In this document: positions 1-10,119 of the stretch, piece by piece | How the letters are laid out: each line of letters begins with the position of its first letter | How positions within the stretch are numbered: position 1 is the first letter of the stretch | DNA from: SAR92 clade bacterium | GTDB taxonomy: Bacteria > Pseudomonadota > Gammaproteobacteria > Pseudomonadales > Porticoccaceae | DNA: 48,661 nucleotides | Reading direction: 5' to 3' | Assembly: GCA_018607525.1 (NCBI GenBank) | Contig: JABBBH010000064.1 | Coordinates: 1 to 48,661, forward strand | Made by a program: the position numbers and the translations under genes | The notes under the pieces: model-generated | What the model was told of the DNA's origin: nothing | Database searches by the model: none | What the model saw: the letters and a program-made list of their open reading frames with translations, nothing else

Positions 1-183
1 ACAACAGCAAAGGAAGAAATAAACAACGCTACAACTAAGAGCATTGAAGACTTCATGTTACGAAGAACACCGGAAATATATGATGAAACTACAGATATTA
101 GATGGCACATATTATTATTTTCCACACTTATTTACTTTTTTTATTGTTATCGCGGGCAGCAAAATCGATCCATAAATGAATAG
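1..183 (+). CDS. C-terminal fragment of a protein truncated by the window edge (hydrophobic C-terminal segment)
   Basis: Frame 1 is open from base 1 to TAG at 181-183: ...KSIEDFMLRRTPEIYDETTDIRWHILLFSTLIYFFYCYRGQQNRSINE*; contains a likely TM helix. Confidence 0.4.
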   Translation, partial: TTAKEEINNATTKSIEDFMLRRTPEIYDETTDIRWHILLFSTLIYFFYCYRGQQNRSINE

Positions 184-531
184 ATTTTAAACAATTACCC
201 GGAAAACCCCTCTTACTACTTATTTTTTTACTTCTTTGGCGGTCAGCTATTTTCAGATGAAAGCATCTGATCGCCTATAATTTATTATTTGTTAAGCCCA
301 GTATTTACAAGGACTAAGGCATATAAAAGACAATTTAAAGATAATCACTTTACTGACTATTTAGGTCTATCTTACTAATACCACTGCCCCATACTCTAAG
401 ATTTGATACAAGGAGTCAACACTTTGTTGAATGATTTTTTAGAAAGCTTGACCCTTAGGTCAGGAGATTAAACAGACAAACACTCAACTTCAGATATCAA
501 GCCCACAGCTATCGACAGGAAGATCAGCAGC

Positions 532-1557
532 CTAAGTTGATTGAGACCCACCCAACATCACACTAATCCATTGGGTATCTTTATTCGCCGCTAAGGCGAT
601 CTTCACTATGATAGTGAGCGGTATAGAAAGCAGCATACCCACAGGGCCCAGTATCCAACCCCAGAAGACTAAGGATACAAATACCACCAATGGCGATAGG
701 TTTAAGCCTTTACCCATCCAGCGCGGCTCGATAGCACTGCCCATTAAGAAGTTAACCACCACAAAACCTAATAGGGTTAAACCTGCACTACCCACTCCCA
801 ACTGAACTAAGGCCAACAACACCGCCGGTACTGCGGCTATAAATGAGCCTACTGTGGGCACAAAGTTAAGCAAAAAGGCAATTAACCCCCAAAGAACGGC
901 GTAATCCACACCTAGTACTGTTAACCAGATATAAATCAGTATGCCAGTAACTGCACTAATGCCCGCTTTAATGGCTAGATAACTATGAATACTGCTAGAA
1001 AGTTCTGCTAACCATGCCTGAGAGCTTTTATCCCCGCGCGCTAAACGCAACTTATCGCCAAAACTGGTATTTTCCGCGAGAATAAAAATAACGGTAATAA
1101 GTATAAGTACCGAATTGGTCATCACATTACCAAAGGAGGCCAGGGTACTGCCCACCCAGCGCATCACTGCACTGGGGTCAAAGCTGTTTTGCCACTGCTC
1201 AGCATCAATAGCCAAACCGCGCTGAGTTAATCCCTGCTGAATTGATTCACTGATTACCGATAATTTTGCCGAATAAACGGGAATATCCTGCCTGAAGCTA
1301 TCCACCGAGGACCCAACAACTGCCGCCAACACCAAACCCATGGCTAATATCAGGGAGATGATTAATAGTATGGCAACACTACCCGGCACCCGTCGCTGCT
1401 TTAGCCAAGCCAATAGAGGCGAGACAATCATGGCAATAAATACTGCCAATAAAAACGGGACTACTAATGAGGAGGCCATTTTTAGCCCAGAGACAACAAT
1501 CACAAAGGCGGCAAATACAATAAGGAATTTAGCAATAGGAGCTTGTTGAGTTGTCAT
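532..1557 (-). CDS. AI-2E family transporter / PerM-like permease
   Basis: 341 aa polytopic membrane protein with AI-2E transporter-like C-terminal signature (GLIAFLLNFVPTVGSFIAAVPAVLLAL, IEPRWMGKGLNLSPLVVFVSLVFWGWILGPVGMLLSIPLT). Confidence 0.9.
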   Translation of the reverse strand: MTTQQAPIAKFLIVFAAFVIVVSGLKMASSLVVPFLLAVFIAMIVSPLLAWLKQRRVPGSVAILLIISLILAMGLVLAAVVGSSVDSFRQDIPVYSAKLSVISESIQQGLTQRGLAIDAEQWQNSFDPSAVMRWVGSTLASFGNVMTNSVLILITVIFILAENTSFGDKLRLARGDKSSQAWLAELSSSIHSYLAIKAGISAVTGILIYIWLTVLGVDYAVLWGLIAFLLNFVPTVGSFIAAVPAVLLALVQLGVGSAGLTLLGFVVVNFLMGSAIEPRWMGKGLNLSPLVVFVSLVFWGWILGPVGMLLSIPLTIIVKIALAANKDTQWISVMLGGSQST

Positions 1558-1560
1558 AGG

Positions 1561-1905
1561 TTATTCCGAAGCCTCAATATGTAATTCAACCTGCTGTAAC
1601 AGATGGGTTAATGTCTGACGGCTAGACTCTGAAAATACCAGCTTGCCCTGCCGCTCGGTTATTTCATCCGTTAACATAGCACATTCGCAACGTATTTTGT
1701 CTAACTCGGCATCATGGCGTATGGGAATACCAATAAACACATCCCAATCTGATGGGGTTGCTTGACCTGAAATAGCTAGGTTTAAGAATGCTTGAACATT
1801 GACGGCTCGAACCTGATAGACCGGCACCCCCACAAAGCGAAATAGCACTAATGCAATAAGTAGAATGAAAAACGACAGCAATACTGTGGTTATAAAGCTA
1901 CTCAT
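1561..1905 (-). CDS. Uncharacterised small protein with one N-terminal TM helix
   Basis: 114 aa ORF packed between two same-strand genes; N-terminal hydrophobic helix then soluble domain. Confidence 0.75.
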   Translation of the reverse strand: MSSFITTVLLSFFILLIALVLFRFVGVPVYQVRAVNVQAFLNLAISGQATPSDWDVFIGIPIRHDAELDKIRCECAMLTDEITERQGKLVFSESSRQTLTHLLQQVELHIEASE

Positions 1906-1907
1906 TA

Positions 1908-2513
1908 TTAGAACTGATCAGGGAACTTGCCTTGAAACTGGGTATACCACTGTTTGATATTTTTTATATCGGCCTGATTATCACCGGTAGGCTCGTAAAG
2001 GTCGCCCAGCACAATACGCTTATGCTTAAAATCTAAGGCACCCATTTGGATTTGGCAATTACTGGCTTCTGCTATACGTAAAAAACCGCTTTTCCATTTT
2101 TCGGCTTTGGTACGCGTTCCTTCGGGGGCAATCACAATAACGATACCCTCGTACTTTTCTACCAGCCTATTCACATGCTCAATCACACCCTCTGGGTTCT
2201 TGCGATTAACGGGAATTCCCCCCAGCCAACGCATAAACCATTTAAGGCCCGGCACAAAAATGGTGTGTTTACCTAAAAAATGCAGACGAATATTAAGCCC
2301 CAAGACAGCGGCAATACCAAAAACCGCGTCCCAATTAGAGGTATGAGGCGCCGCAGTAATTAATACCCGCTCGGCATTAGCAATACTACCTTCGACACGC
2401 CAACCAAAAACCCGCAAAAAAGTTTTGCCAAACCAACGGGTAAAGGCACTGCGATTAGCGCGTAAATGCTCGGGTACCTGATTTGCTTCAAAGATGGGTG
2501 GTTTTTTAGCCAT
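1908..2513 (-). CDS. 1-acyl-sn-glycerol-3-phosphate acyltransferase (PlsC-like) family protein
   Basis: APHTSNWD (HX4D motif) and APEGTRTK motifs. Confidence 0.85.
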   Translation of the reverse strand: MAKKPPIFEANQVPEHLRANRSAFTRWFGKTFLRVFGWRVEGSIANAERVLITAAPHTSNWDAVFGIAAVLGLNIRLHFLGKHTIFVPGLKWFMRWLGGIPVNRKNPEGVIEHVNRLVEKYEGIVIVIAPEGTRTKAEKWKSGFLRIAEASNCQIQMGALDFKHKRIVLGDLYEPTGDNQADIKNIKQWYTQFQGKFPDQF

Positions 2514-2531
2514 GCTTACCTCAGCCTTTTA

Positions 2532-4103
2532 TTAATGTTCCCGGGTTGCTCTAAAGTCAATATCTGGGAACCGCTCCTCAGCAAGAGAAAGATTGACTCG
2601 GGTTGGCGCTAGGTAGGTTAAATGCCCACCGCCATCAATCGCCAAGTTATCTTCCGCTTTATTTCTGAGTGCTTCTATTTTTTTATTATCATCAGCTTCA
2701 GCCCAACGTGCTGTGTAAACATTAATAGGCTCGTAGATTGCCTCTACACCATATTCTTCTTTTAATCTAAATGCCACCACATCAAATTGCAGCTGCCCTA
2801 CAGCACCCACAATAATGTCATTATTCTTAAACGGGAAAAACACCTGAGTACTGCCCTCTTCGGACAATTGGCGAATTCCGTTTTGTAGTTGTTTAGCCCT
2901 TAAGGGGTCTTTAAGGCGAATGCGCTTAAATAGCTCCGGAGCAAAATGGGGAATACCGCCAAATTTTAGCGCCTCACCTTCAGTGAAGGTATCACCAATC
3001 TGAATAGACCCATGATTATGCAGACCAATAATATCACCAGCTTCGGCTTGTTCAACCGAGATACGCTCGCCTGCTTTAAAACTAAAGGCATCGGATACAC
3101 GCATATCTTTACCGGTGCGCACATGTTTCATTTTCATGCCCTTGGTATAGGTGCCCGAACAGATACGCATAAAGGCAATACGGTCACGGTGCTTGGGGTC
3201 CATATTGGCCTGAATTTTAAATACAAAGCCACTGAACTTTTTGTCACTGGCCAATACTTCACGCTGCTTGGCCTCGCGTGGCTGAGGTGGTGGCGCCCAA
3301 CGCACAAAATCATCGAGCAGTTCGCGCACACCAAAATTACCTAAAGCGGTTCCAAAAAACACTGGGGTTAACTTGCCGGCTAAAAACTCATCCAACTCAA
3401 ATTGATGGGTAGCACCTTTAACCAACTCTAATTCTTCGATCACATCATCAGCAAAATCACCCAATGCTTCACGCGCCTCAGGGGATTCCAACCCTTTAAT
3501 TTGGATATCGTCCATCAACTGATGGCCCTTGCCCTGCACATAGACATGAATAGTATCGGTATACAGGTTATACACCCCGCGAAAACCTCGACCCATACCA
3601 ATGGGCCAGTTAATGGGTGCAGCTTTAATCTTTAGTACATCTTCGACTTCATCGAGCAAATCAATGGGGTCGCGAATATCACGATCCATCTTATTAATAA
3701 ACGACAAAATAGGCGTATCACGCAGACGGCAGACTTCCATTAGCTTAATGGTGCGCTGCTCCACACCTTTGGCACCATCAATCACCATTAATGATGAATC
3801 CACAGCGGTTAGAGTGCGATAGGTATCCTCAGAAAAGTCTTCGTGCCCCGGGGTATCTAATAGATTCACCATGCAATCGCGATAAGGGAACTGCATCACC
3901 GATGAGGTCACCGAAATACCCCGCTCTTTTTCCATAGTCATCCAATCAGAAGTGGCATGGCGGTCGCTTTTTCGCCCTTTCACGGTACCCGCCACCTGAA
4001 TCAGGTTCCCCAAAAGCAAGAGCTTTTCAGTAATGGTGGTCTTACCCGCATCGGGGTGAGAAATTATGGCAAAGGTACGCCGATCGGAAACTGGCTGGGT
4101 CAT
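2532..4103 (-). CDS. prfC: Peptide chain release factor 3
   Basis: [21 protein letters not shown]..., [31 protein letters not shown]; translational GTPase full length. Confidence 0.97.
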   Translation of the reverse strand: MTQPVSDRRTFAIISHPDAGKTTITEKLLLLGNLIQVAGTVKGRKSDRHATSDWMTMEKERGISVTSSVMQFPYRDCMVNLLDTPGHEDFSEDTYRTLTAVDSSLMVIDGAKGVEQRTIKLMEVCRLRDTPILSFINKMDRDIRDPIDLLDEVEDVLKIKAAPINWPIGMGRGFRGVYNLYTDTIHVYVQGKGHQLMDDIQIKGLESPEAREALGDFADDVIEELELVKGATHQFELDEFLAGKLTPVFFGTALGNFGVRELLDDFVRWAPPPQPREAKQREVLASDKKFSGFVFKIQANMDPKHRDRIAFMRICSGTYTKGMKMKHVRTGKDMRVSDAFSFKAGERISVEQAEAGDIIGLHNHGSIQIGDTFTEGEALKFGGIPHFAPELFKRIRLKDPLRAKQLQNGIRQLSEEGSTQVFFPFKNNDIIVGAVGQLQFDVVAFRLKEEYGVEAIYEPINVYTARWAEADDNKKIEALRNKAEDNLAIDGGGHLTYLAPTRVNLSLAEERFPDIDFRATREH

Positions 4104-4133
4104 GGATAATCGTCACAGGGTTAAAAGCCGCGC

Positions 4134-4162
4134 ATTATAACCTTGGCGCGCTTTGGTTTCAG
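4134..4162 (-). promoter_or_regulatory. Putative sigma70 promoter for prfC
   Basis: Minus strand: -35-like CTGAAA (4162-4157), 17 nt spacer, -10 TATAAT (4139-4134), 31 nt upstream of the prfC ATG. Confidence 0.5.
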
Positions 4163-4236
4163 CTGTTCATTTAATCGGTGGTTATTTCAGCAGTAAGCCC
4201 CTTTTTTACAATATTAACTAGGCTACTACAAAGAAT

Positions 4237-5508
4237 CTAATTCACTTTTATTAACCCATTCCAATGAGTTGTATAAGCCGGTGAGAGATATTCACGCTTC
4301 ATTGCCCAACTTTTTTTTATGCCCTGTCTGGCAAAGAATACCTTGCCTCGACCACTGTGATTAATGGTATCCACCACCTGCATCAGTTGGCGGCTATTGG
4401 CATGACCTGTGGGCTCGTCAAACAGACCTGCTTGATAGGTGCCTATATCGTAAAAATCGGAGAGTACAACACCGGCTTTTGCGTATTGATAACCATCGCG
4501 CCACAGATGATCGAGCAATCTCATGGCTAATTGAATAAGGTCGCGGGTATCGTCACTGGGTCGGGTTAATTCTGCACTCAGGGCATTGCTATATTGCGGA
4601 CTATCCTTTTGATAAGAGCTAGTGCGAATAAATACACTGAGTAATTTGGCCTGTTGGCGCTCTTTGCGCAATTTTTCTGCCGCGCGAGTGATATGCTCAC
4701 AAACCGCTTGACGCATCTGCACCAGAGATGTGACTCGAGTACCAAAGGAACGGCTGCAGATAATCTGCTTTTTGGTGGCGGGTATCTGTTCTAAGTCCAT
4801 ACAGGATTCGCCATTAAGCTCTCGCACTGTCCGCTCTAAGACCACTGAAAAATGCTGGCGTATGGATTTAGCTGAGGTATCGGCTAGGTCGAGCGCTGTG
4901 TGTATACCCATAGCTTGTAGACGGGCTGATAGTCTACGGCCAACACCCCAGATATCTTCTACCGGGGTTAATGCCAGCAGTTTGCGCTGTCTGTTGCGAT
5001 CGGTTAAATCCACAACACCCCGAGTGGCTGAGTATTTTTTGGCGGCATGATTGGCGAGCTTGGCAAGGGTTTTTGTGGGCGCTATGCCGACACAGACAGT
5101 AATACCTATCCAGCGATCTATGGTGTGCTTTACCTGTTGCCCAAAATCAATCAGAGAAATAGCTGATTGAATACCGGTGAGATCTAAAAAGGCTTCATCA
5201 ATGGAGTAAATCTCAACTCTGGGTGCCATATCTTCTAGGGTGCGCATAACGCGATCACTCATATCGGCATACAGGCTGTAATTTGAGGAAAAAACTTTAA
5301 TGCCATGCTGCCTAATTTGCGACTGAATTTTGAAAATGGGAATGCCCATTTTTATACCTAGGGCTTTGGCTTCTTTGGAGCGCGCAACAACACAGCCATC
5401 GTTATTGGATAGAACAACCACTGGAGTATTGGCTAAGTCGGGACGGAATAGTTTTTCGCAACTGGCGTAAAAATTATTGCAGTCCACAAGGGCAAAAATG
5501 GCGGACAT
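4237..5508 (-). CDS. umuC: DNA polymerase V catalytic subunit UmuC (Y-family)
   Basis: MSAIFALVDCNNFYASCEKLFRPDL..., YSIDEAFLDLTG; adjacent to umuD. Confidence 0.96.
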   Translation of the reverse strand: MSAIFALVDCNNFYASCEKLFRPDLANTPVVVLSNNDGCVVARSKEAKALGIKMGIPIFKIQSQIRQHGIKVFSSNYSLYADMSDRVMRTLEDMAPRVEIYSIDEAFLDLTGIQSAISLIDFGQQVKHTIDRWIGITVCVGIAPTKTLAKLANHAAKKYSATRGVVDLTDRNRQRKLLALTPVEDIWGVGRRLSARLQAMGIHTALDLADTSAKSIRQHFSVVLERTVRELNGESCMDLEQIPATKKQIICSRSFGTRVTSLVQMRQAVCEHITRAAEKLRKERQQAKLLSVFIRTSSYQKDSPQYSNALSAELTRPSDDTRDLIQLAMRLLDHLWRDGYQYAKAGVVLSDFYDIGTYQAGLFDEPTGHANSRQLMQVVDTINHSGRGKVFFARQGIKKSWAMKREYLSPAYTTHWNGLIKVN

Positions 5509-5517
5509 TGGATCTGA

Positions 5518-5964
5518 TTACTTGTGACGTATATTGCGAATGACATTGGTCACTACACCAAAGATATCCAGCGCTGTACCCTCGGGAATATCTATAACAG
5601 GGTAGTCTGGATTGCGTGGCACTAGACGCACTGCGGGACGTAATTCGAGTTCTTTGACTGTCATCTCTCCATGAATGGCCACGATCACCGTATCACCGTG
5701 CTCGGCGGTCACTGAGCGATCGACCACGAGGATATCGCCGGCATAAATACCGGCTTGAATCATTGATTCACCTTCGACGCGAACAAAGAAAGTGGCGGCA
5801 GGACGCTTGATACACAACTCGTTTAAATCGAGGGTTTTTTCGACATAATCTTGGGCGGGTGAGGGAAATCCTGCGGATACGGCTTCGCTAAAAAGTGGTA
5901 TTTTTAGACGATGGGATTTGATCCATGTAAGGGCATGACTACAACCTAATAGTGAAAGGCTCAT
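5518..5964 (-). CDS. umuD: DNA polymerase V accessory protein UmuD (LexA-like S24 protease)
   Basis: SAGFPSPAQDYVEKTLDL cleavage-site region (Ala-Gly), catalytic Ser (VEGESMIQAGI) and Lys (MTVKEL). Confidence 0.96.
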   Translation of the reverse strand: MSLSLLGCSHALTWIKSHRLKIPLFSEAVSAGFPSPAQDYVEKTLDLNELCIKRPAATFFVRVEGESMIQAGIYAGDILVVDRSVTAEHGDTVIVAIHGEMTVKELELRPAVRLVPRNPDYPVIDIPEGTALDIFGVVTNVIRNIRHK

Positions 5965-5991
5965 GATAATCTCGGCAAGCTATTATTAAAG

Positions 5992-6011
5992 TACTGTTTA
6001 TTTATACAGTA
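5992..6011. promoter_or_regulatory. LexA (SOS) box upstream of umuDC
   Basis: TACTGTTTATTTATACAGTA: perfect CTGT-N8-ACAG palindrome 28 nt upstream of the umuD start. Confidence 0.92.
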
Positions 6012-6092
6012 TCTAATACTAAGCAAATTTATTCAAGCCAATTTTGATGCAATAGGTTTTGAACTCAAAGGTCTTAAACCGGTGATGGGGCG

Positions 6093-6098
6093 TATAAT
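6093..6098 (+). promoter_or_regulatory. Putative -10 element (TATAAT) for hemH
   Basis: GGCG-TATAAT-CGCC ~100 nt upstream of hemH; no convincing -35. Confidence 0.35.
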
Positions 6099-6201
6099 CG
6101 CCACAATGAGAGTTTCAGGGTATCAATGGTTGTCGATAGGCAATCAGTGCTTTATGGTTAGGGCTATTAGCGGCTAACCAGCCAAATTTTAGGAGTTACA
6201 A

Positions 6202-7224
6202 ATGAAATATGTGGGTCAAACTGAGTATGACCATGATGGAGCTTCACCCCGTCAGGGCATCTTGCTGTGCAATCTGGGTACACCAGATGCACCTAGACCA
6301 GCTGAGCTTAGACGCTATTTAAAAGAATTTTTGAGCGATCCGCGAGTAGTTGAGATACCGCGACTGCTGTGGTGGATGATTTTAAATTTAATTATTTTGC
6401 GAATTCGCCCGCGCCGATCGGCAAAGCTGTATGAATCGGTTTGGACTGAGGCTGGTTCACCACTGATGTGCTACAGCCAAGGGCAGGTGAAGGCGGTTAA
6501 ACAGCGTCTTGCGGAAAAATATGGCGATATCCCTGTGGTTCTGGGTATGCGCTATGGCAACCCCTCGATGGCATCAGCTATTAAAGAATTAACTGATCAA
6601 AATGTGCGCGATATTATCGTATTGCCGCTATACCCTCAGTACGCTGGAGCAACCACTGGTTCTACTTTCGATGCTATCGCTAAAACATTTACTCAACTGC
6701 GTTGGGTACCAGAATTACAGTTTATTAATGGCTATCATAAATCTGAGGCTTATATTGAGGCTCTTTGCACAACGATCAAACGCCATATTGATCAACATGG
6801 GCAACCGGATAAGTTTGTTTTTTCTTATCATGGCACACCAGAGCGCTATCTTAAGAATGGCGACCCCTACCATTGCTTCTGTCATCAAACTACGCGCTTG
6901 GTGCGTGAAAAATTGGGCTTTGATGAAGCTCAGGTGATGACAACTTTTCAGTCGCGCTTTGGTCGCGAACCCTGGCTACAACCTTACACTGACAAAACGT
7001 TGGAACAGATACCCGAAGATGGCGTTAAGCATGTGGCGGTTATCTGTCCGGGCTTTTCTTCAGATTGCTTAGAAACCATTGAGGAAATTAATATGGAAGC
7101 CCGCGAAAGCTTTATCGAAAGTGGTGGCGAACAGTTCCATTATATTCCTTGTCTAAACGATGACCCCGTGCATATTGATGCCTTAGTAAGCATCCTAGAA
7201 AAACGTTTAGCCCTTTCCCATTAA
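6202..7224 (+). CDS. hemH: Ferrochelatase
   Basis: GILLCNLGTPDAP..., RRYLKEFLSDPRVVEIPR, FSYHGTPERYL, CPGFSSDCLETIEEI. Confidence 0.97.
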   Translation: MKYVGQTEYDHDGASPRQGILLCNLGTPDAPRPAELRRYLKEFLSDPRVVEIPRLLWWMILNLIILRIRPRRSAKLYESVWTEAGSPLMCYSQGQVKAVKQRLAEKYGDIPVVLGMRYGNPSMASAIKELTDQNVRDIIVLPLYPQYAGATTGSTFDAIAKTFTQLRWVPELQFINGYHKSEAYIEALCTTIKRHIDQHGQPDKFVFSYHGTPERYLKNGDPYHCFCHQTTRLVREKLGFDEAQVMTTFQSRFGREPWLQPYTDKTLEQIPEDGVKHVAVICPGFSSDCLETIEEINMEARESFIESGGEQFHYIPCLNDDPVHIDALVSILEKRLALSH

Positions 7225-7344
7225 CCCTAACAGCCTACTCCTTAGGTTTTGACCGCTATTTATTGTCAAATGTAAGGAATTATATTTTGAGATTCGTATA
7301 ATGGGGTTTTGATTTAAAACCCGATGGGTTGTTAGTGGAATCTT

Positions 7345-8601
7345 ATGAACATTAAAGCTTATATGCAGTCTTTGGGCACGGCCGGCCGAGAAGCCTCCCG
7401 TGAACTTGCGCGCGCCAATAGCGATGTTAAAAACAATGCACTTATTGCTATTGCTAAGCAGTTAGATGCTAATCGCGAAACAGTTTTGGCGGCAAATAAG
7501 TTGGATATGGATAATGGCCGCAGTAATGGCTTAAATGATGCGCTGCTCGATCGCCTTGAACTGAATAATGATCGCGTCGATGCAATGATTGAGGGTCTTC
7601 ATCAGGTGGCAGAACTGCCAGATCCTGTAGGAGAGCTCACTGATTTGGGCACCCGCCCAAGCGGTATTAAACTGGCCAAAATGCGCGTGCCATTGGGTGT
7701 GATTGGTATTATTTATGAGTCACGACCTAACGTTACCATTGATGCGGCTAGTCTCTGTTTAAAATCTGGCAATGCAACCATTTTGCGCGGTGGCAGTGAG
7801 GCCATTGAATCGAACCAAGCGATTGCTCATTGCATCAGCCTAGGACTGACTGATGCAGGACTCCCCAATACTGCGGTGCAGGTGATTAACACCACTGATC
7901 GCGCGGCTGTGGGTGAGCTAATTACCATGACTGAATTTGTCGACGTGATTGTCCCCCGTGGTGGCAAGGGTTTAATCGAGCGCATCAGTGCCGATGCCCG
8001 AGTGCCTGTGATTAAACATCTGGATGGCAACTGCCATGTGTATATCGATGAGTTTGCAGACCTAGATAAGGCGGTAGCCATTGCAGTAAATGCTAAGACT
8101 CACCGCTATGGCGTTTGTAATGCCATGGAATCACTGTTGGTGGCCGAGTCGGTTGCGGCAAAAGTTTTACCTTTAATCGCTGATATCTATTCGGAAAAAT
8201 CAGTAGAAATGCGTGGCTGTTCTGAAACCTGCAAAATTTTGCCGACGATTTCTGCAGCTAGTGAGAGTGATTGGAGCGAGGAATATCTGGCGCCGATTGC
8301 AGCAATTAAAGTGGTGGCTGGTATTGATGAGGCGATTGAGCATATTAATACTTACAGCTCTCAGCATACTGAATCGATTGTCACTGAGGATGCTGGGCAC
8401 GGCCAACGGTTTATTGCCGAAGTAGATTCAAGCTCGGTAATGATTAATGCTTCAACCCGATTTGCCGATGGTTTTGAATATGGTTTGGGTGCTGAAATTG
8501 GTATTTCCACGGACAAGATTCATGCTCGTGGTCCTGTTGGACTGGAAGGCCTAACCAGTCAGAAATGGGTGGTGTTCGGCGATGGGCAAATTCGTCAGTA
8601 A
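7345..8601 (+). CDS. proA: Gamma-glutamyl phosphate reductase
   Basis: [53 protein letters not shown]-terminus [22 protein letters not shown]. Confidence 0.97.
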   Translation: MNIKAYMQSLGTAGREASRELARANSDVKNNALIAIAKQLDANRETVLAANKLDMDNGRSNGLNDALLDRLELNNDRVDAMIEGLHQVAELPDPVGELTDLGTRPSGIKLAKMRVPLGVIGIIYESRPNVTIDAASLCLKSGNATILRGGSEAIESNQAIAHCISLGLTDAGLPNTAVQVINTTDRAAVGELITMTEFVDVIVPRGGKGLIERISADARVPVIKHLDGNCHVYIDEFADLDKAVAIAVNAKTHRYGVCNAMESLLVAESVAAKVLPLIADIYSEKSVEMRGCSETCKILPTISAASESDWSEEYLAPIAAIKVVAGIDEAIEHINTYSSQHTESIVTEDAGHGQRFIAEVDSSSVMINASTRFADGFEYGLGAEIGISTDKIHARGPVGLEGLTSQKWVVFGDGQIRQ

Positions 8602-8602
8602 T

Positions 8603-9235
8603 ATGTCGGTTGCTCTGTTCGGCGGCACCTTTAACCCCGTCCATTTTGGTCATCTTAATCTAGCCAATAGCTTGGCTGATTACTTGCAAGTTGAGTCTGT
8701 GCGAATGATTCCTTGCGCCATTCCTCCACATCGCGAAGCACCCTCGGTTAGCGCTGAGCAACGCTTGGCGATGTTGCAGCTGGCCATAGATGATCAACCT
8801 TTGCTTATCTCTGACGACATTGAATTACGTAAGAACACGCCAAGCTATAGCATTGAGACCATTCAACAGATACGACAGCAGGTAGGCGACCAAACGCCGC
8901 TGTTTTTTTGCATTGGCATGGATGCTTTAATGACCATTGATAGCTGGCATCAGTGGCAACAATTATTAGATTATTGCCATCTGGTTATCTGCCCAAGACC
9001 GGGCTATGAGCTCCCCACAAAAGGTCATCTTGCCCAGTGGATTAAACAGCATACATGCGATGATCTGGATAAAATAAAGACCCTTGCCCAGGGCTGTTTA
9101 CATCTGTGTAAGATACCTTTGAAAGATATTTCATCTACTGCTATCAGAGATAGTATAAAATGCGCACAGAGTATCGATCATTTAACCCCTAAATCAGTGG
9201 TTAATTTTATTTCACAACATTCTTTATATGAGTAA
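8603..9235 (+). CDS. nadD: Nicotinate-nucleotide adenylyltransferase
   Basis: MSVALFGGTFNPVHFGHLNLA nucleotidyltransferase motif; the ORF track starts at 8582 but ATG 8603 is the likely start (TAA-T-ATG junction with proA). Confidence 0.95.
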   Translation: MSVALFGGTFNPVHFGHLNLANSLADYLQVESVRMIPCAIPPHREAPSVSAEQRLAMLQLAIDDQPLLISDDIELRKNTPSYSIETIQQIRQQVGDQTPLFFCIGMDALMTIDSWHQWQQLLDYCHLVICPRPGYELPTKGHLAQWIKQHTCDDLDKIKTLAQGCLHLCKIPLKDISSTAIRDSIKCAQSIDHLTPKSVVNFISQHSLYE

Positions 9236-9244
9236 CCTTTTGCT

Positions 9245-9586
9245 ATGACGCAAGCTTTAAAAGACATTATTATCAACGCCCTCGAAGAGGTTAAAGCCAC
9301 AGAAATCACGACTATTGATGTACGTGACCTCACAGGTATTACAGATACCATGGTAGTTGCCTCGGGTAACTCTAACCGACAGGTTAAGGCATTAGCCAAC
9401 AGTGTGGTGGTTGATGCTAAAGCCGCGAATCATGAAATGATCGGCATTGAAGGTGATGATAAGGCGGAGTGGATTCTGGTAGATTTTGGCGATGTTATTG
9501 TTCATGTCATGCTACCGGCTACTCGAGAGTTTTATGATATTGAGCGTCTATGGTCGGTTAGGCCCAACGATGCTGACGAAGATTAG
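9245..9586 (+). CDS. rsfS: Ribosomal silencing factor RsfS
   Basis: Synteny nadD-rsfS-rlmH; EGDDKAEWILVDFGDVIVHVMLPATREFYDIERLW. Confidence 0.95.
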   Translation: MTQALKDIIINALEEVKATEITTIDVRDLTGITDTMVVASGNSNRQVKALANSVVVDAKAANHEMIGIEGDDKAEWILVDFGDVIVHVMLPATREFYDIERLWSVRPNDADED

Positions 9587-9640
9587 GCATTGCGTTTATA
9601 AGATCCTAATTAGATATGCACCGAGGTTACTAACAGGCCT

Positions 9641-10108
9641 ATGAAGCTCAAATTGCTAGCAGTTGGAACGCGTATGCCCCAGTGGGTAGAGACTGGCTTT
9701 AATGAGTACCATAAGCGCATGCCTACAGAGCTTAAGTTAGAAACTATTGAAATCCCTCTAAGTCCCAAGGGTAAGGGTTCAGCGAACCCCTCAAAGGAAA
9801 GCCAGGGTCAGGCTATACTGAAACATATTGGTAAGCAGGATAGAGTGGTTGCTTTGGATGTTTTGGGCAAATCGATGTCAACCGAATCACTGGCAACTCA
9901 GCTTGCTGACTGGCAGATGAACGGTCAGGATATTTGTTTGCTTATTGGTGGCCCTGATGGACTCTCTGCAGACTGCCTTCAGCGCGCAGATACAAAGTGG
10001 TCTTTATCCGATCTTACCCTGCCCCACCCTCTGGTTCGGGTGTTATTAATGGAACAGCTTTATCGGGCTTGGACAATTAATCAAAATCATCCCTATCATC
10101 GAAGTTAG
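9641..10108 (+). CDS. rlmH: 23S rRNA (pseudouridine1915-N3)-methyltransferase RlmH
   Basis: MKLKLLAVGTRMPQWVETGFNEYHKRMP...; LLIGGPDGLS; LTLPHPLVRVLLMEQLYRAWTINQNHPYHRS. Confidence 0.97.
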   Translation: MKLKLLAVGTRMPQWVETGFNEYHKRMPTELKLETIEIPLSPKGKGSANPSKESQGQAILKHIGKQDRVVALDVLGKSMSTESLATQLADWQMNGQDICLLIGGPDGLSADCLQRADTKWSLSDLTLPHPLVRVLLMEQLYRAWTINQNHPYHRS

Positions 10109-10119
10109 GCGCAGTAACC

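Noticed and set aside
3012-3344. 110-aa plus-strand ORF antisense to prfC
   Set aside because: Lies wholly inside a strongly conserved gene; low-complexity mirror translation with no recognisable domain or RBS.
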